The position numbers and the translations under genes are program-made. The notes under the pieces are model-generated. The model ran no database searches. It was not told the origin of the DNA and worked only from the letters and a program-made list of their open reading frames with translations. A DNA stretch of 64,000 bases from Streptomyces sp. NBC_00554 (GTDB taxonomy: Bacteria > Actinomycetota > Actinomycetes > Streptomycetales > Streptomycetaceae), in the NCBI RefSeq assembly GCF_041431135.1, contig NZ_CP107799.1, positions 6,324,001 to 6,388,000 of the forward strand, written 5' to 3'. This document shows positions 35,165-43,670 of the stretch, one piece after another. Position 1 is the stretch's first letter. The number at the start of each line of letters is the position of its first letter.

Positions 35165-35180
35165 CCTGGCATATGCCAGG
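35165..35180. promoter_or_regulatory. Perfect 16-bp palindrome upstream of the prim-pol-like gene
   Basis: cctggcatatgccagg contains the same 12-mer (tggcatatgcca) found upstream of the IclR gene at 21310. It lies 90 bp upstream of the prim-pol-like start and could be an operator for it. Confidence 0.5.
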
Positions 35181-35189
35181 AGGGGGAAC

Positions 35190-35290
35190 TTTCAGCCCGT
35201 CCGGCGTTTGAGGACGAGCGCGTCAGCGCGATACGGGGGTCTGGGGGCGGAGCCCCCAGGAACGGGACGGGTAGGGGCGGAGGGGGCGAA
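35190..35290. repeat. Intergenic element copy B, truncated
   Basis: Matches copy A (29207-29357) from the cagcccgtccggcgtttgag word to the right-hand inverted end, including the GC hairpin (ctgggggcggagcccccag). The left arm is missing. The copy lies between the prim-pol-like gene and the end of the small helical gene. Confidence 0.8.
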
Positions 35291-35324
35291 AAAAACCCGA
35301 ACTCACCCCACGCACCCCGAGACC

Positions 35325-35717
35325 TCACGCATGGTCCCCAACCCCATGCCCCAGCCCATGTGCCCGCCCGCTCGCCCCTTCCACTCCCCGAAGCAGATCA
35401 CGGCCGAACTCGATCATCTTCTTCGCATAGTCCTCGGTCCACTCGGCCCGCTCCGCCACCGCAGCCGCGGTGAGCCGATCGAATCGCCGAGGATCGGCAA
35501 GCTGCGCCGCAGCCATCGCCTGGAACTCGACGGCCCGGTCGGCCGCGGCACGAAACGCCTGCGTCAGCTCCGTCGCGCGCGCCAGCAGCGCCCGCGGATC
35601 GTCGATCGACTCCAGGTCGAAGAAGTGCTCCGGATCGCTCGCGGCTTCCGCGGGCTCGAAGAGCAGGGGCGCGGGGCGTAGCCGCGGTTCGTTCCGACGC
35701 GGCGTGGGCTCCGCCAT
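35325..35717 (-). CDS. Small helical protein of unknown function
   Basis: A 130-residue protein. The middle (ARATELTQAFRAAADRAVEF, then AEWTEDYAKKMIEFGRDLLRG) is strongly alpha-helical and may form a coiled coil. The N-terminus is Pro/Arg-rich and the end is Gly/His-rich. Codon use is typical of the genome. It begins 159 bp downstream of the helicase stop on the same strand. No family is recognised; a role with the helicase-nuclease operon is only suggested by position. Confidence 0.7.
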   Translation of the reverse strand: MAEPTPRRNEPRLRPAPLLFEPAEAASDPEHFFDLESIDDPRALLARATELTQAFRAAADRAVEFQAMAAAQLADPRRFDRLTAAAVAERAEWTEDYAKKMIEFGRDLLRGVEGASGRAHGLGHGVGDHA

Positions 35718-35876
35718 GTCTTCTCCTCCTCGTACGGTTCAGGGTCCGCCTTGTGAGCGGGCCACCGTCTATTGTCCCCCGACGGCGCAAGAGGGCCCGA
35801 GGCCAGGCGGGAACCGAGCCGGCGCCGACCGAGCGACAGCTCGGGAGCCGATCTCGGGAGCCGGATCCCCGGGGGG

Positions 35877-37226
35877 CTAAGGCCGCCAAGCCACCCGATG
35901 CTCCCCCAGATGCGACAACACCGAATGGTTCGCCTCCCAACCATCGGGAAACTTGACCGTGACCCCCAGCTGAACCGGCTCGGTGGACGGATGATCGTCC
36001 AGCAGGTCCGTCACCCCCGCCCGGCACACCACGATGCACGCGTGCCGATGCCGCGACGCGAGCACGCACAACCGCCCCGTCTCCAGGTGGAACGCCGTCG
36101 CGTCGGGCCGCCCCGAGAGCGGATGCAGCACCACAGTCACATCGAACTCCCGCCCCTGAAGCCGGTTCGCCGTGTCGACGGTGACGTCCGAGACGCCGAG
36201 CTCGGCCAGCGCGGTCCGTACGGCGGCGGCCTGGTCCCGGTGCGCCGTCCCGACGGCGATCCGGTCGGCGGTCAGCGGCACCGGCTCGGCGGACCGCTCC
36301 GACGTGGCCGCGCCACCCCGGTCCAGCAGACGGCGTACGACCTGGGCCACGGCCCGAACCGCCTCCGGATCCGTACGAGGCGTGTGCCGGGCCGGCAGCT
36401 CCAGCAGCCCCCAACCCGCCTCCGCGGCCTCGTCGATGACCCGGTCGGGGCCCGAACCGTCCGACGCCACACCGAAGTCGAGCCGCCGGTCCCCGTGGCC
36501 CGTACCGCTGCGGAACGGGGTGTACGGGTAGAACGCGTCCGAGACCAGCGGCGCCGCGGACGCGGGCAGCCGCCACGACACCGGCAGGCGGTGCTGCGGA
36601 AGCTCGGGATTGTGGGCGAGCAGCGTCGTCACGGCGGACGCCGACGGGTCGTACGACAGGCCCGCCCACTGCTCGGATCCGACGATCGCGAACGGGTCCA
36701 ACTGCCCCGGGTCGCCCACGAACAGCGCCCGCTCGAAGAGCCCCGCGACGGCCAGCAGCGCGTCCGAGCGCATCTGGTACGCCTCGTCGACGATCGCGTG
36801 CCGCCACGGCTCGACGCCCTTGACGTGGGCCCACTTGGCGGCGGTCGAGATGACGACGTCGAGGCCCGCCAGGTCGGCCGCCTTGGTGGACTTGCGCACG
36901 TTCTCCAGGCCGTCGAGCGCCTTGTCGTACGGGTCGGGGTCGCTGCTGTGCAGCCGTCCGACGGGCAGCTCGGGGTTCTTCTCGGCGAGCCGCAGCACGA
37001 GGTCGTCGACCTGCGCGTTGGTCTGCGCGATGACCATCAACGGGCGCCCCGCGGCGGCCAGTTCGAGCGCGGCCCTAACGACGAGGGTGGACTTTCCGGC
37101 GCCGGGCGGGGAGTCGACCACGACTCCGCGGTGCGTGCCGTGCAGTGTGTCGCGGAGGATCGCGTCGGTGGCGCTGGTCGCCGCGGCGCCCGGATCGAAG
37201 ACGGGGGTCGTCAGGGGCGGGGTCAC
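35877..37226 (-). CDS. UPF1-like superfamily 1 helicase/ATPase
   Basis: A 449-residue SF1 motor. Walker A is SPPGAGKSTLV (GAGKS 42-46), motif Ia is AQTNAQVDDL, Walker B is IVDEAYQM (DEAYQ 147-151), motif III is GDPGQLDPF (171-179), motif IV is SWRLP (217-221), motif V is ANRLQGREFDVTVV and motif VI is ASRHRHA (390-396). DEAxQ and the motif V form place it in the UPF1/Dna2 group rather than the UvrD group. It is short, with few accessory domains. The start is GTG, overlapping the stop of the upstream gene by 4 nt, so the three genes here are translationally coupled. Confidence 0.9.
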   Translation of the reverse strand: MTPPLTTPVFDPGAAATSATDAILRDTLHGTHRGVVVDSPPGAGKSTLVVRAALELAAAGRPLMVIAQTNAQVDDLVLRLAEKNPELPVGRLHSSDPDPYDKALDGLENVRKSTKAADLAGLDVVISTAAKWAHVKGVEPWRHAIVDEAYQMRSDALLAVAGLFERALFVGDPGQLDPFAIVGSEQWAGLSYDPSASAVTTLLAHNPELPQHRLPVSWRLPASAAPLVSDAFYPYTPFRSGTGHGDRRLDFGVASDGSGPDRVIDEAAEAGWGLLELPARHTPRTDPEAVRAVAQVVRRLLDRGGAATSERSAEPVPLTADRIAVGTAHRDQAAAVRTALAELGVSDVTVDTANRLQGREFDVTVVLHPLSGRPDATAFHLETGRLCVLASRHRHACIVVCRAGVTDLLDDHPSTEPVQLGVTVKFPDGWEANHSVLSHLGEHRVAWRP

Positions 37227-38815
37227 AGGACGTCCTCCTCTGTCACCGGGTCCGGACGGGGCGCGTCGGCCTCACCCGGCGGCCCGCCGTGTGTCCACGG
37301 TGTCTCCTCCGGGTCGGGCAGTTTCGCCCCGCCGCGCTGCTCGTGCTCGAAGAGCGTGAAGCAGACGAGGTCGCCCTTCTCCGGCACGGACCCCGCCTCG
37401 GGTTCCTTGCCGCGCCCCATCTTGTCGACCACCCGCAGGACGAGCAGTGCGCCGTCCTCCTCGGCGGCGACGAACTCGGAGGCCTGCGGTTTCCCGCCCA
37501 ACGACCGGTACACCTTCGCCCGTTCCCCCAGATGCGGCCGGTCGTCCGTGCGCACGGTCACCAGCGGGCGCGGGCTCGGCCGCTTGCCCTCGCTGTACGC
37601 CATCACGACATCCATGACCTCGCCCGCGAAGGCCTCGCCGCCGAGCCGCCGTCCGGCCATGACGAGCGGGTCGTCGAGGGCCTCCTGGGCTTCCAGGCGG
37701 GCCTGTTCGCGCTCGCGGGTGGCGAGCTTGTTCGCCGCGGTGACCGCGTCGTCGCGGCGCGGCTGCGGGGGTTCGCCCGCGGTGATCCGGTCCCGGTGGC
37801 CGGTGAATGACCAGCGGTCACGGGTCCAGCGGTCGGCCGCGCGGGCGCCCTCGGGCAGCTCCCGCAGCAGGTCGAGGCCGCGCCACACTGTGTCCCAGGT
37901 GGGCAGCATGACACCGCCGACGAGGGCCCGGATCTCGCGCTCGGCGGCGGTGAGGTCACCGAGCCGGTCGTCCGCCTCGACGCCGTCCTCGGCGGCGGCG
38001 AGCGCGGTGCGCGCACGGTCGTAGCGATCGATGGCGGGGGCCAGCAGCTTGTTGTCGAAGGCCGGGTCGGTCGCCGGTCCTGCGGGCGGGCAGACGAGCT
38101 GTCCCCGGGAGTCCCGCAGCAACTCGGCCCGCAGCGCCGCCTCGGCGCCCGACGCACCGTCCGCCGGGTCGATCCAGGCGAGCAGCGCCCCCAGGTGCTG
38201 GTCCTCCAGACTGCTCTGCCCGGTGGCCCAGTGCCGCGACAGCACGTCGGTGAGGGCGAGCAGCAGCGAGGAGCCGGGCACCCGGGCCCGCTCCCCGAAG
38301 TGCGTCATCCACCGCCCGAGCAACGGCACCCGGGGCGGCGCCGGATGGGGCGCCTCCGGCTCCTGCTCGGCGGTGCGCCGAAACCGCATGGAGCGCCCGA
38401 GCAGCCGTACGAACTCGACTCCCGACCGGCTCGGCACGATCAACTGCGGGGCGTCCGCGCACAGTTCGACCTCGACCTTGACGCGCTTGCCGGTCTCCGG
38501 ATCGGTCTCGCTGCGCTCGGCCGCCTCGACCACGTCCGCGTACGAGTCGATGTACGGCAGGACGACGTCCGCGAGCTCGGCCAGGAACGCGAACCGCAGG
38601 TCGCGGTCGCGTGGCTGCGGTACGACGAGCAGCCGCGGCGTGTCCCGCTCGGTTCCGACGAGCGCCCCGAGCGGGGCCCCGGCCTCACCGGCGGTGATCA
38701 GCGGCACGAACACGAGGGGCCGCTCGGTGAGATGCCGGTGCCGCACGGTCGCGGTGGGCTGGGCCCGGCCGCTGTCGACGGCCTCGAGGCGGGCGAGGGT
38801 GGCGATCAGCGACAT
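37223..38815 (-). CDS. Unknown 530-residue protein between nuclease and helicase genes
   Basis: No family is recognised. The N-terminal ~200 residues look alpha/beta (PLVFVPLITAGEAGAPLGAL, PRLLVVPQPRDRDLRFAFLA). The middle is helical with many charged residues (ANKLATREREQARLEAQEAL). The last ~100 residues are beta-rich (GALLVLRVVDKMGRG, GDLVCFTLFEHEQRG) and end in an acidic tail. There is no signal peptide or membrane segment. The ATG at 38815 lies 10 nt inside the end of the nuclease gene and the stop overlaps the helicase start, which strongly implies the three products work as one complex. Confidence 0.88.
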   Translation of the reverse strand: MSLIATLARLEAVDSGRAQPTATVRHRHLTERPLVFVPLITAGEAGAPLGALVGTERDTPRLLVVPQPRDRDLRFAFLAELADVVLPYIDSYADVVEAAERSETDPETGKRVKVEVELCADAPQLIVPSRSGVEFVRLLGRSMRFRRTAEQEPEAPHPAPPRVPLLGRWMTHFGERARVPGSSLLLALTDVLSRHWATGQSSLEDQHLGALLAWIDPADGASGAEAALRAELLRDSRGQLVCPPAGPATDPAFDNKLLAPAIDRYDRARTALAAAEDGVEADDRLGDLTAAEREIRALVGGVMLPTWDTVWRGLDLLRELPEGARAADRWTRDRWSFTGHRDRITAGEPPQPRRDDAVTAANKLATREREQARLEAQEALDDPLVMAGRRLGGEAFAGEVMDVVMAYSEGKRPSPRPLVTVRTDDRPHLGERAKVYRSLGGKPQASEFVAAEEDGALLVLRVVDKMGRGKEPEAGSVPEKGDLVCFTLFEHEQRGGAKLPDPEETPWTHGGPPGEADAPRPDPVTEEDVL

Positions 38816-40050
38816 ACGGCCCCCTCCGCGACTCCCGACGACTGGACTGCCGAGAGCTGGGCTCCCGAGGGCTGGACTGCCGAGGGCCGGGCTCCCAACG
38901 CCTCGGCCCGAAGCTCCGCCGCCCTGCGCAGCGCGGCGACCGCCGGATCGGCCGGGTCCCCGGCCTCTCCGCGGGCGGCGGCCAGCACGTCCCCCACCGT
39001 CGTCAGCCCGCCCAGCTCGGCGCGCAGTGAGCGTCCCAAGGACGTCACCGCGCCCGCCGCGCGGGAGTGGTCGCGGCAGTGGAAGGCGAGCTCGCAGGCT
39101 GCGAGGCATTCAGGGGCGTAGGTCGCCGGGACGGACTCGACGGCGGCCGTCAGGGAGTCGGTCGGGAGGTCGGGGGCGAAACAGGTGCCTTCGGGGAGGG
39201 CGTCGGCGATGTCCTCGACCCGGGTGAGGCGGGCGAGCTGGCGGCGGGTGACCGCGCGCTGCTTGCGGACGTCGACGGCGGACGCGGTCGGGAGGTTGGA
39301 GAAGTCCTTCGGGCAGACCAGGAGGACGCGGTGGCGGACCTCGCCCGGCTGGTCCAGGCGGGCGGCGATCTCCTCCAGCGCCAGTACGTAGACGGCGGAC
39401 TGGCGGGCGGCCGCGCCCACCTTCGCCGGGTCGGCCGAACCGTCCAGCATGGGGAAGGACTTGATCTCGACGACGGTCCAGCTGCCGTCGGGGTGCACGA
39501 CCACCGCGTCGGGCTCCAGGAACGCGGGGGAGTCGGCGACGTCGAGCGCGACCATGGGGTGGTCGAGCAGGGTCCAGACCCCGGCTTCGGTGGCCTCGCG
39601 CAACGCGAGCGCCGTACGGGCCGCGCGCCCCTCGGGGCCGACCGCCGAAAGGTCGGGTACGCGCCCGGAGCCGGGCGGTTCGGCACCCGGGTCCAGCTTC
39701 TCGTGCACGAGCCGCAGCAACTCCGCGCCCCCGTCGGCCTTCACCCGCGCCTCGAAGGCGTTGCCCCGCATGAAGGCGAACTGCGACTGCCCGAAGGCGG
39801 ACGGCGAGCCCAGCCCCTCCGCCAGCTTCGCCTTGTCGACCCCCGCGCCGTCCAGGAGGGCGCGCCGCTCGCACCCCGGGTTCGCGGCGAGCGCCGCGAG
39901 GGCGCGCGCGTCGAGAGCCTTGGGGGGTACGGACGGGCCGCGCAGGTCAGCGAGCCGCTGCCGCAGCGCCGTCCCCCGCGTCCGTGGGGGCGGCACCCGG
40001 TTCGGCTCTCGGCCCGGTTCGGGACTCGCGCTGTCGGGGAAATCGTTCAC
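38806..40050 (-). CDS. PD-(D/E)XK nuclease with probable Fe-S cluster (Cas4/RecB/Dna2 type)
   Basis: A 414-residue nuclease. The core shows RGNAFE (motif I, 95-100), Asp181 (LEPDAVVVH), Glu195-x-Lys197 (TVVEIKSFP) and the RecB-type QxxxY (Gln217-Tyr221 in RQSAVYVLA). Cys60 (NPGCERRALL) with Cys315, Cys319 and Cys325 (PECLAACELAFHC) gives the one-plus-three cysteine layout of Cas4/AddB/Dna2 iron-sulfur nucleases. The spacing C-x3-C-x5-C is near the usual C-x2-C-x5-C. The GTG at 40050 is chosen; it lies inside the end of the upstream phosphatase frame. First gene of the nuclease-unknown-helicase operon. Physiological substrate unknown. Confidence 0.87.
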   Translation of the reverse strand: MNDFPDSASPEPGREPNRVPPPRTRGTALRQRLADLRGPSVPPKALDARALAALAANPGCERRALLDGAGVDKAKLAEGLGSPSAFGQSQFAFMRGNAFEARVKADGGAELLRLVHEKLDPGAEPPGSGRVPDLSAVGPEGRAARTALALREATEAGVWTLLDHPMVALDVADSPAFLEPDAVVVHPDGSWTVVEIKSFPMLDGSADPAKVGAAARQSAVYVLALEEIAARLDQPGEVRHRVLLVCPKDFSNLPTASAVDVRKQRAVTRRQLARLTRVEDIADALPEGTCFAPDLPTDSLTAAVESVPATYAPECLAACELAFHCRDHSRAAGAVTSLGRSLRAELGGLTTVGDVLAAARGEAGDPADPAVAALRRAAELRAEALGARPSAVQPSGAQLSAVQSSGVAEGAVCR

Positions 40051-40972
40051 CCGTGGAAGTCTGGCACCCCGCACTGACAATTGAGGAACCTGCGCCGTGC
40101 GAGGCGCCCGGGGCCCGTGCGGAACGGGCGCCGAGCACCGCATTGAACCGCGCGCTCAGCGCGGTCCTCGCACGGTCCGCGACCCGTATCACGAACGGGG
40201 TCAGCAGCAGGCCGGCCCCCATCACCGCCGCGCCCGCGACCGCGTCGAGGAAGTAGTGGTTGGCGGTGCCCATCACGACGATCGTGGTGATCAGCGGATA
40301 CGCGATGCCCGCGGCCTTGGCGAGGGGCGTGCGGCCGTACCGCCACAGAATCACTCCGCACCACAGCGCCCAGCCCACGTGCAGGCTCGGCATCGCCGCG
40401 TACTGGTTCGTCATGCCGCCGAGGCCGCGCGGCGCGCTCGCGTCGCCCGCCCACCAGCCGTAGTCGCTGTACTGGGCCATCGTGTCGGTGAAGCCGTGGC
40501 CCGCCGCGAGCAGCCGCGGCGGGCAGGTGGGCAGCAGCGTGAAGCCGATCAGGCCTATGAACGTGGAGGTCATCAACCAGGTGCGGGCCGCGCGATAGCG
40601 CACCGCGCGGGACCGGAATAGCCAGATCAGGATCGCCGGCGTGACCAGGTAGTGCAGGGACGCGTACCAGAAGTCGGCGGGCACGCCGAGCCAGGCCTCG
40701 CGGGTGAAAAGACGGTTCAGCGGGTGCTCGGCGTTCAGGCGCAGGGCCTTCTCGATGCGCAGGATCTCCAGGCCGTGGTCGACGGCACCGGACTCGTCGC
40801 CCCGGGCGAGCAGCCGGCCCGCCGAGTACGACGCGTACACCAGCAGGATCAGTGGGAGCTCTGTCCACCAGCGGAGCCGGGCCCGCGATGCCCGGGAGGT
40901 ACGCGGCTCGGTCCACCGGCGGAGCCGGGCGCGTGGTGCCGCCTCGGTACGCGGTGCATCGGCCTGCGGCAT
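39947..40972 (-). CDS. PAP2-family membrane phosphatase
   Basis: A 341-residue integral membrane protein of the type 2 phosphatidic acid phosphatase/inositol phosphotransferase kind. After an Arg-rich N-terminus (with a repeated ARLRRWTE/ARLRWWTE motif) come about six helices. The catalytic motifs are PSLHVGWALW and TANHYFLDAVAG. The first conserved basic motif is weak, as in AUR1-like members. The C-terminal ~35 residues overlap the first 104 nt of the nuclease gene in another frame, probably a stop-loss extension. Likely acts on a lipid phosphate or polyprenyl phosphate at the membrane. Confidence 0.88.
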   Translation of the reverse strand: MPQADAPRTEAAPRARLRRWTEPRTSRASRARLRWWTELPLILLVYASYSAGRLLARGDESGAVDHGLEILRIEKALRLNAEHPLNRLFTREAWLGVPADFWYASLHYLVTPAILIWLFRSRAVRYRAARTWLMTSTFIGLIGFTLLPTCPPRLLAAGHGFTDTMAQYSDYGWWAGDASAPRGLGGMTNQYAAMPSLHVGWALWCGVILWRYGRTPLAKAAGIAYPLITTIVVMGTANHYFLDAVAGAAVMGAGLLLTPFVIRVADRARTALSARFNAVLGARSARAPGASHGAGSSIVSAGCQTSTGERFPRQRESRTGPRAEPGAAPTDAGDGAAAAAR

Positions 40973-41258
40973 CCGAATCGCCCTCCCCCATCTGTGCGGT
41001 GACCCGCCGGTCTGCTCAGTCTGCCGACGGCCAAGTCTGCACAGTCTGCTCACGACGATCCGTGGCCACATTCGATTTTACGGTGTATGTGAACTCCCCG
41101 AAGGGGCGCCCCTCGGTCGTCAAAGACGCAGAGATCGCCCCCCGGGTTGCCCACCGCGCGGGTGCGCGATGATGGAATGACCCACCTCGCACACCTCAAT
41201 GACCCGTTCCGTCATCTGAACGACCCTCTCCCTGTACCTATCGGAAAGGCATCCCTCC

Positions 41259-41855
41259 ATGGCACCGCGCATCCTGCTGGCCCGGCACGGACAGACCGAA
41301 TGGTCGCTGTCCGGCAAGCACACCGGCAGGACCGACGTCCCGCTCCTGGAGGAGGGAAAGCGTGGCGCCAAGCTCCTCGGCGAGCGGCTGCACCGGACGC
41401 CGTTCGACGGTCTTGACGGGGTGGAGGTGCGCACCAGTCCGCTGGCACGCGCGCGTGAGACGTGCGAACTCGCCGGGTTCGGGGACCGCGCGACCACCTG
41501 GGACACGCTCATGGAGTGGGACTACGGCGCGTACGAGGGCATGACCCCGGCCGAGATCCAGGCGGTCCGGCCGGGCTGGTTCATCTGGCGCGACGGCGTT
41601 CCCGAGGGCGAGACCCTGGAACAGGTCTCCGCGCGCGCGGACGAGGTCGTCGCGTGGGCCCGCTCCGCCGACCGTGACGTGCTGGTCTTCGCCCACGGCC
41701 ACATCCTGCGCTCCATAGGCGCCCGCTGGCTGGGCCTCCCCCTGGACTTCGCGGCCCGCATCCGCCTCAACCCGACCTCGCTGTCGGTACTCGGGTGGGC
41801 CTACGGGGAGCCCGCGATCGAGTCGTGGAACGACTGCGGACACCTGACCCCGTAG
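41259..41855 (+). CDS. Histidine phosphatase superfamily protein
   Basis: A 198-residue phosphoglycerate mutase-like phosphatase. The phospho-accepting histidine is in LLARHGQTEWS, the arginine in TSPLARARETCELAG, the acid in EWDYGAYEGMT, and the second histidine in LVFAHGHILRSIGARW. Size and sequence fit small-molecule phosphatases such as acid phosphatases or broad-specificity GpmB-type enzymes, not glycolytic mutase. Stands alone; it converges on the next gene 22 bp away. Confidence 0.92.
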   Translation: MAPRILLARHGQTEWSLSGKHTGRTDVPLLEEGKRGAKLLGERLHRTPFDGLDGVEVRTSPLARARETCELAGFGDRATTWDTLMEWDYGAYEGMTPAEIQAVRPGWFIWRDGVPEGETLEQVSARADEVVAWARSADRDVLVFAHGHILRSIGARWLGLPLDFAARIRLNPTSLSVLGWAYGEPAIESWNDCGHLTP

Positions 41856-41876
41856 TAGGCGCTCTCGGTTGCCCCC

Positions 41877-43385
41877 TCACGCAGTACGCGGCAGTGACGC
41901 GTGCCGGTCCAGGAACGCCGAGACTCCCGACGCCCTCCGGTGCGGCAGCAGTACCCGCGCCGTTCCCGCCAGCATGGTCTGGATACGGGAGGACTGGACC
42001 TCGCTCAGCAGGTCGAGGACCCGCAGGCCCGCGAGGGCGGCCTCGTCGGGGCGGCCGCCGCGGGCGAGGTCGTCGGCGAGTTCGGCGGTGTAGAGGGCCA
42101 GGTTGCGGGTGAAGTGCGGGTCCTGGAGGGCCGCGGCGCGGCGTGCGTGGCGGGCCGCGCGGGGCCAGTCGCCCAGCGTCGACCAGCACTGCGCCTCGAG
42201 ACCCTCCAGTTCGGCCTCTCCGTAGAAGGTCATCCACTCGGGGTCCGTCTCCGAAGGGCCCCGCTCGTAGAGGGCCTGCGCGCGCGCCAGCGCCTGCTCG
42301 CATCCCGCGCGGTCGGCGAGCCCCGCCCAGCCGCCCGCCTCGCGCAGCGCGAGCAGCGAGAGCAGGCGCGGGGAGCCCAGCGGGCGCGCGGCGCGCTGCG
42401 CGGCCTGCGCCGCGCGCACCGCTTCACGTGGGCGCCCCGCGTCGCGCGCGAGGAACGCGGTGTTGCAGAAGGCGTGCGCCTCCAGGCCCGGGTCGCCGGA
42501 CATCCGCGAGGTCGCCAGCGCCTCCGCGTAGTGCGAGCGCGCGTCGTCGAAGCGCCCGGAGTCGTGCGCCAGCCACCCGACAGAGATGGCCAGTTCACCC
42601 GCCCCCGCGTACAGCCGGTCGGCGGTCGCCTGCCGGGTGGTGCCCGCGTCGAGCAGCGCGTACGCCGTCCGCAGCGGCGCCGCGGCCCGCCGGTAGAGGC
42701 CGTCGGCCCCGTGCCGGTCGTCGAGCAGCCGGATCTTGCGTACGGCCTCTTCGAGTGCGCCGGCCTCGGACGTTCCCGCCCGGTGGACACGCCGGTCTGC
42801 GGCCGCGGCGGGGGAGCCGAACGCGACCCCGAAGGGCACCATTGAGGCGGCCGCCACAGTGGCGGTGCCTCCGGTCATGAATGCGCGACGCTGCACGTCG
42901 CTCTCCTCGTCGTTCTGTTCGTGGTTCTCGTACGGATCGTGCGGGTCGTACGAGTGGCACGGATCGTGCGGGTCATGCGGGTGGTACGGGTTTTCCTGCG
43001 CTTCATACGTCTCGTACGCCCCCTCCGTCTCATGCGAGGCGTGCGAAGGGCTCGCGGTGTGCGGAGGGGGCGCTTCGTCCGTGTCGCGCGCCCCGCGCCC
43101 GCGTACCGATGAGCGGGGTGCGAAGCCCAGGTCGGTGAGCGTGCGGCCGGGGAACATGTGCAGGAACACCCGCTCGTACGCGTAGTTGGGACAGCGGATC
43201 TCGCCCGCCTCCACGCGCCCGATGTAGCGCGCGTCGCAGCTGACCCGCTCGCCGATCTCACGCGCGGCCCGCCGCACCGCCGCGGCGAACTCGCCCGGCG
43301 AACGCTGTGCGCGCAGCCGCCGGAAGGCGAGGTTCGGCCGCGATGGCCTGGGGGGCTGGGACGAGGTCACCGTTGACGACGCCAT
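41877..43385 (-). CDS. XRE-type regulator with Asp/His repeats and TPR-like domain (NsdA-like)
   Basis: A 502-residue protein. An N-terminal helix-turn-helix (FAAAVRRAAREIGERVSCDARYIGRVEAGEIRCPNYAYERVFLH) is followed by a linker rich in His/Asp/Glu (PYHPHDPHDPCHSYDPHDPY, residues ~133-152). A hydrophobic stretch with preceding arginines (RRAFMTGGTATVAAASMVPF) comes next, then a long TPR-like helical domain to the end. The architecture recalls the Streptomyces NsdA family, which affects antibiotic production and sporulation. The hydrophobic stretch resembles a Tat-like segment but lies internally, so export is unlikely to be classical. Metal binding by the repeats is speculative. Confidence 0.82.
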   Translation of the reverse strand: MASSTVTSSQPPRPSRPNLAFRRLRAQRSPGEFAAAVRRAAREIGERVSCDARYIGRVEAGEIRCPNYAYERVFLHMFPGRTLTDLGFAPRSSVRGRGARDTDEAPPPHTASPSHASHETEGAYETYEAQENPYHPHDPHDPCHSYDPHDPYENHEQNDEESDVQRRAFMTGGTATVAAASMVPFGVAFGSPAAAADRRVHRAGTSEAGALEEAVRKIRLLDDRHGADGLYRRAAAPLRTAYALLDAGTTRQATADRLYAGAGELAISVGWLAHDSGRFDDARSHYAEALATSRMSGDPGLEAHAFCNTAFLARDAGRPREAVRAAQAAQRAARPLGSPRLLSLLALREAGGWAGLADRAGCEQALARAQALYERGPSETDPEWMTFYGEAELEGLEAQCWSTLGDWPRAARHARRAAALQDPHFTRNLALYTAELADDLARGGRPDEAALAGLRVLDLLSEVQSSRIQTMLAGTARVLLPHRRASGVSAFLDRHASLPRTA

Positions 43386-43670
43386 GGTGGGGCCCTCTCT
43401 TGCGAACCGTCGAACCGTGCCGGAATCAAGGCGAGTTACCCGGGTTGTGCCCTATGGGTGCCATGCGTCCGGCGGGGCAAGAACGTACCTGCTGTGACGG
43501 ACCCCGCACGCTGGGTTTGGCTACAAACCGGATATCTCATCCACGATCTGCCATGAACTGCCATCCTTTGCGGCGGTGTTATGCCGTAGCCGTTGACGCG
43601 ATGGTGCGTTGAACCCTGTGGACCGGGAGCCGCCCGAACTCCCGACCCACTCGTCAGGAGGAGGGGTTCC

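Noticed and set aside
35877..40050. Interpreting the helicase-nuclease genes as a CRISPR Cas4 locus
   Set aside because: There is no CRISPR array, cas1 or cas2 in the window; the nuclease only shares the Cas4/RecB nuclease and cysteine pattern.
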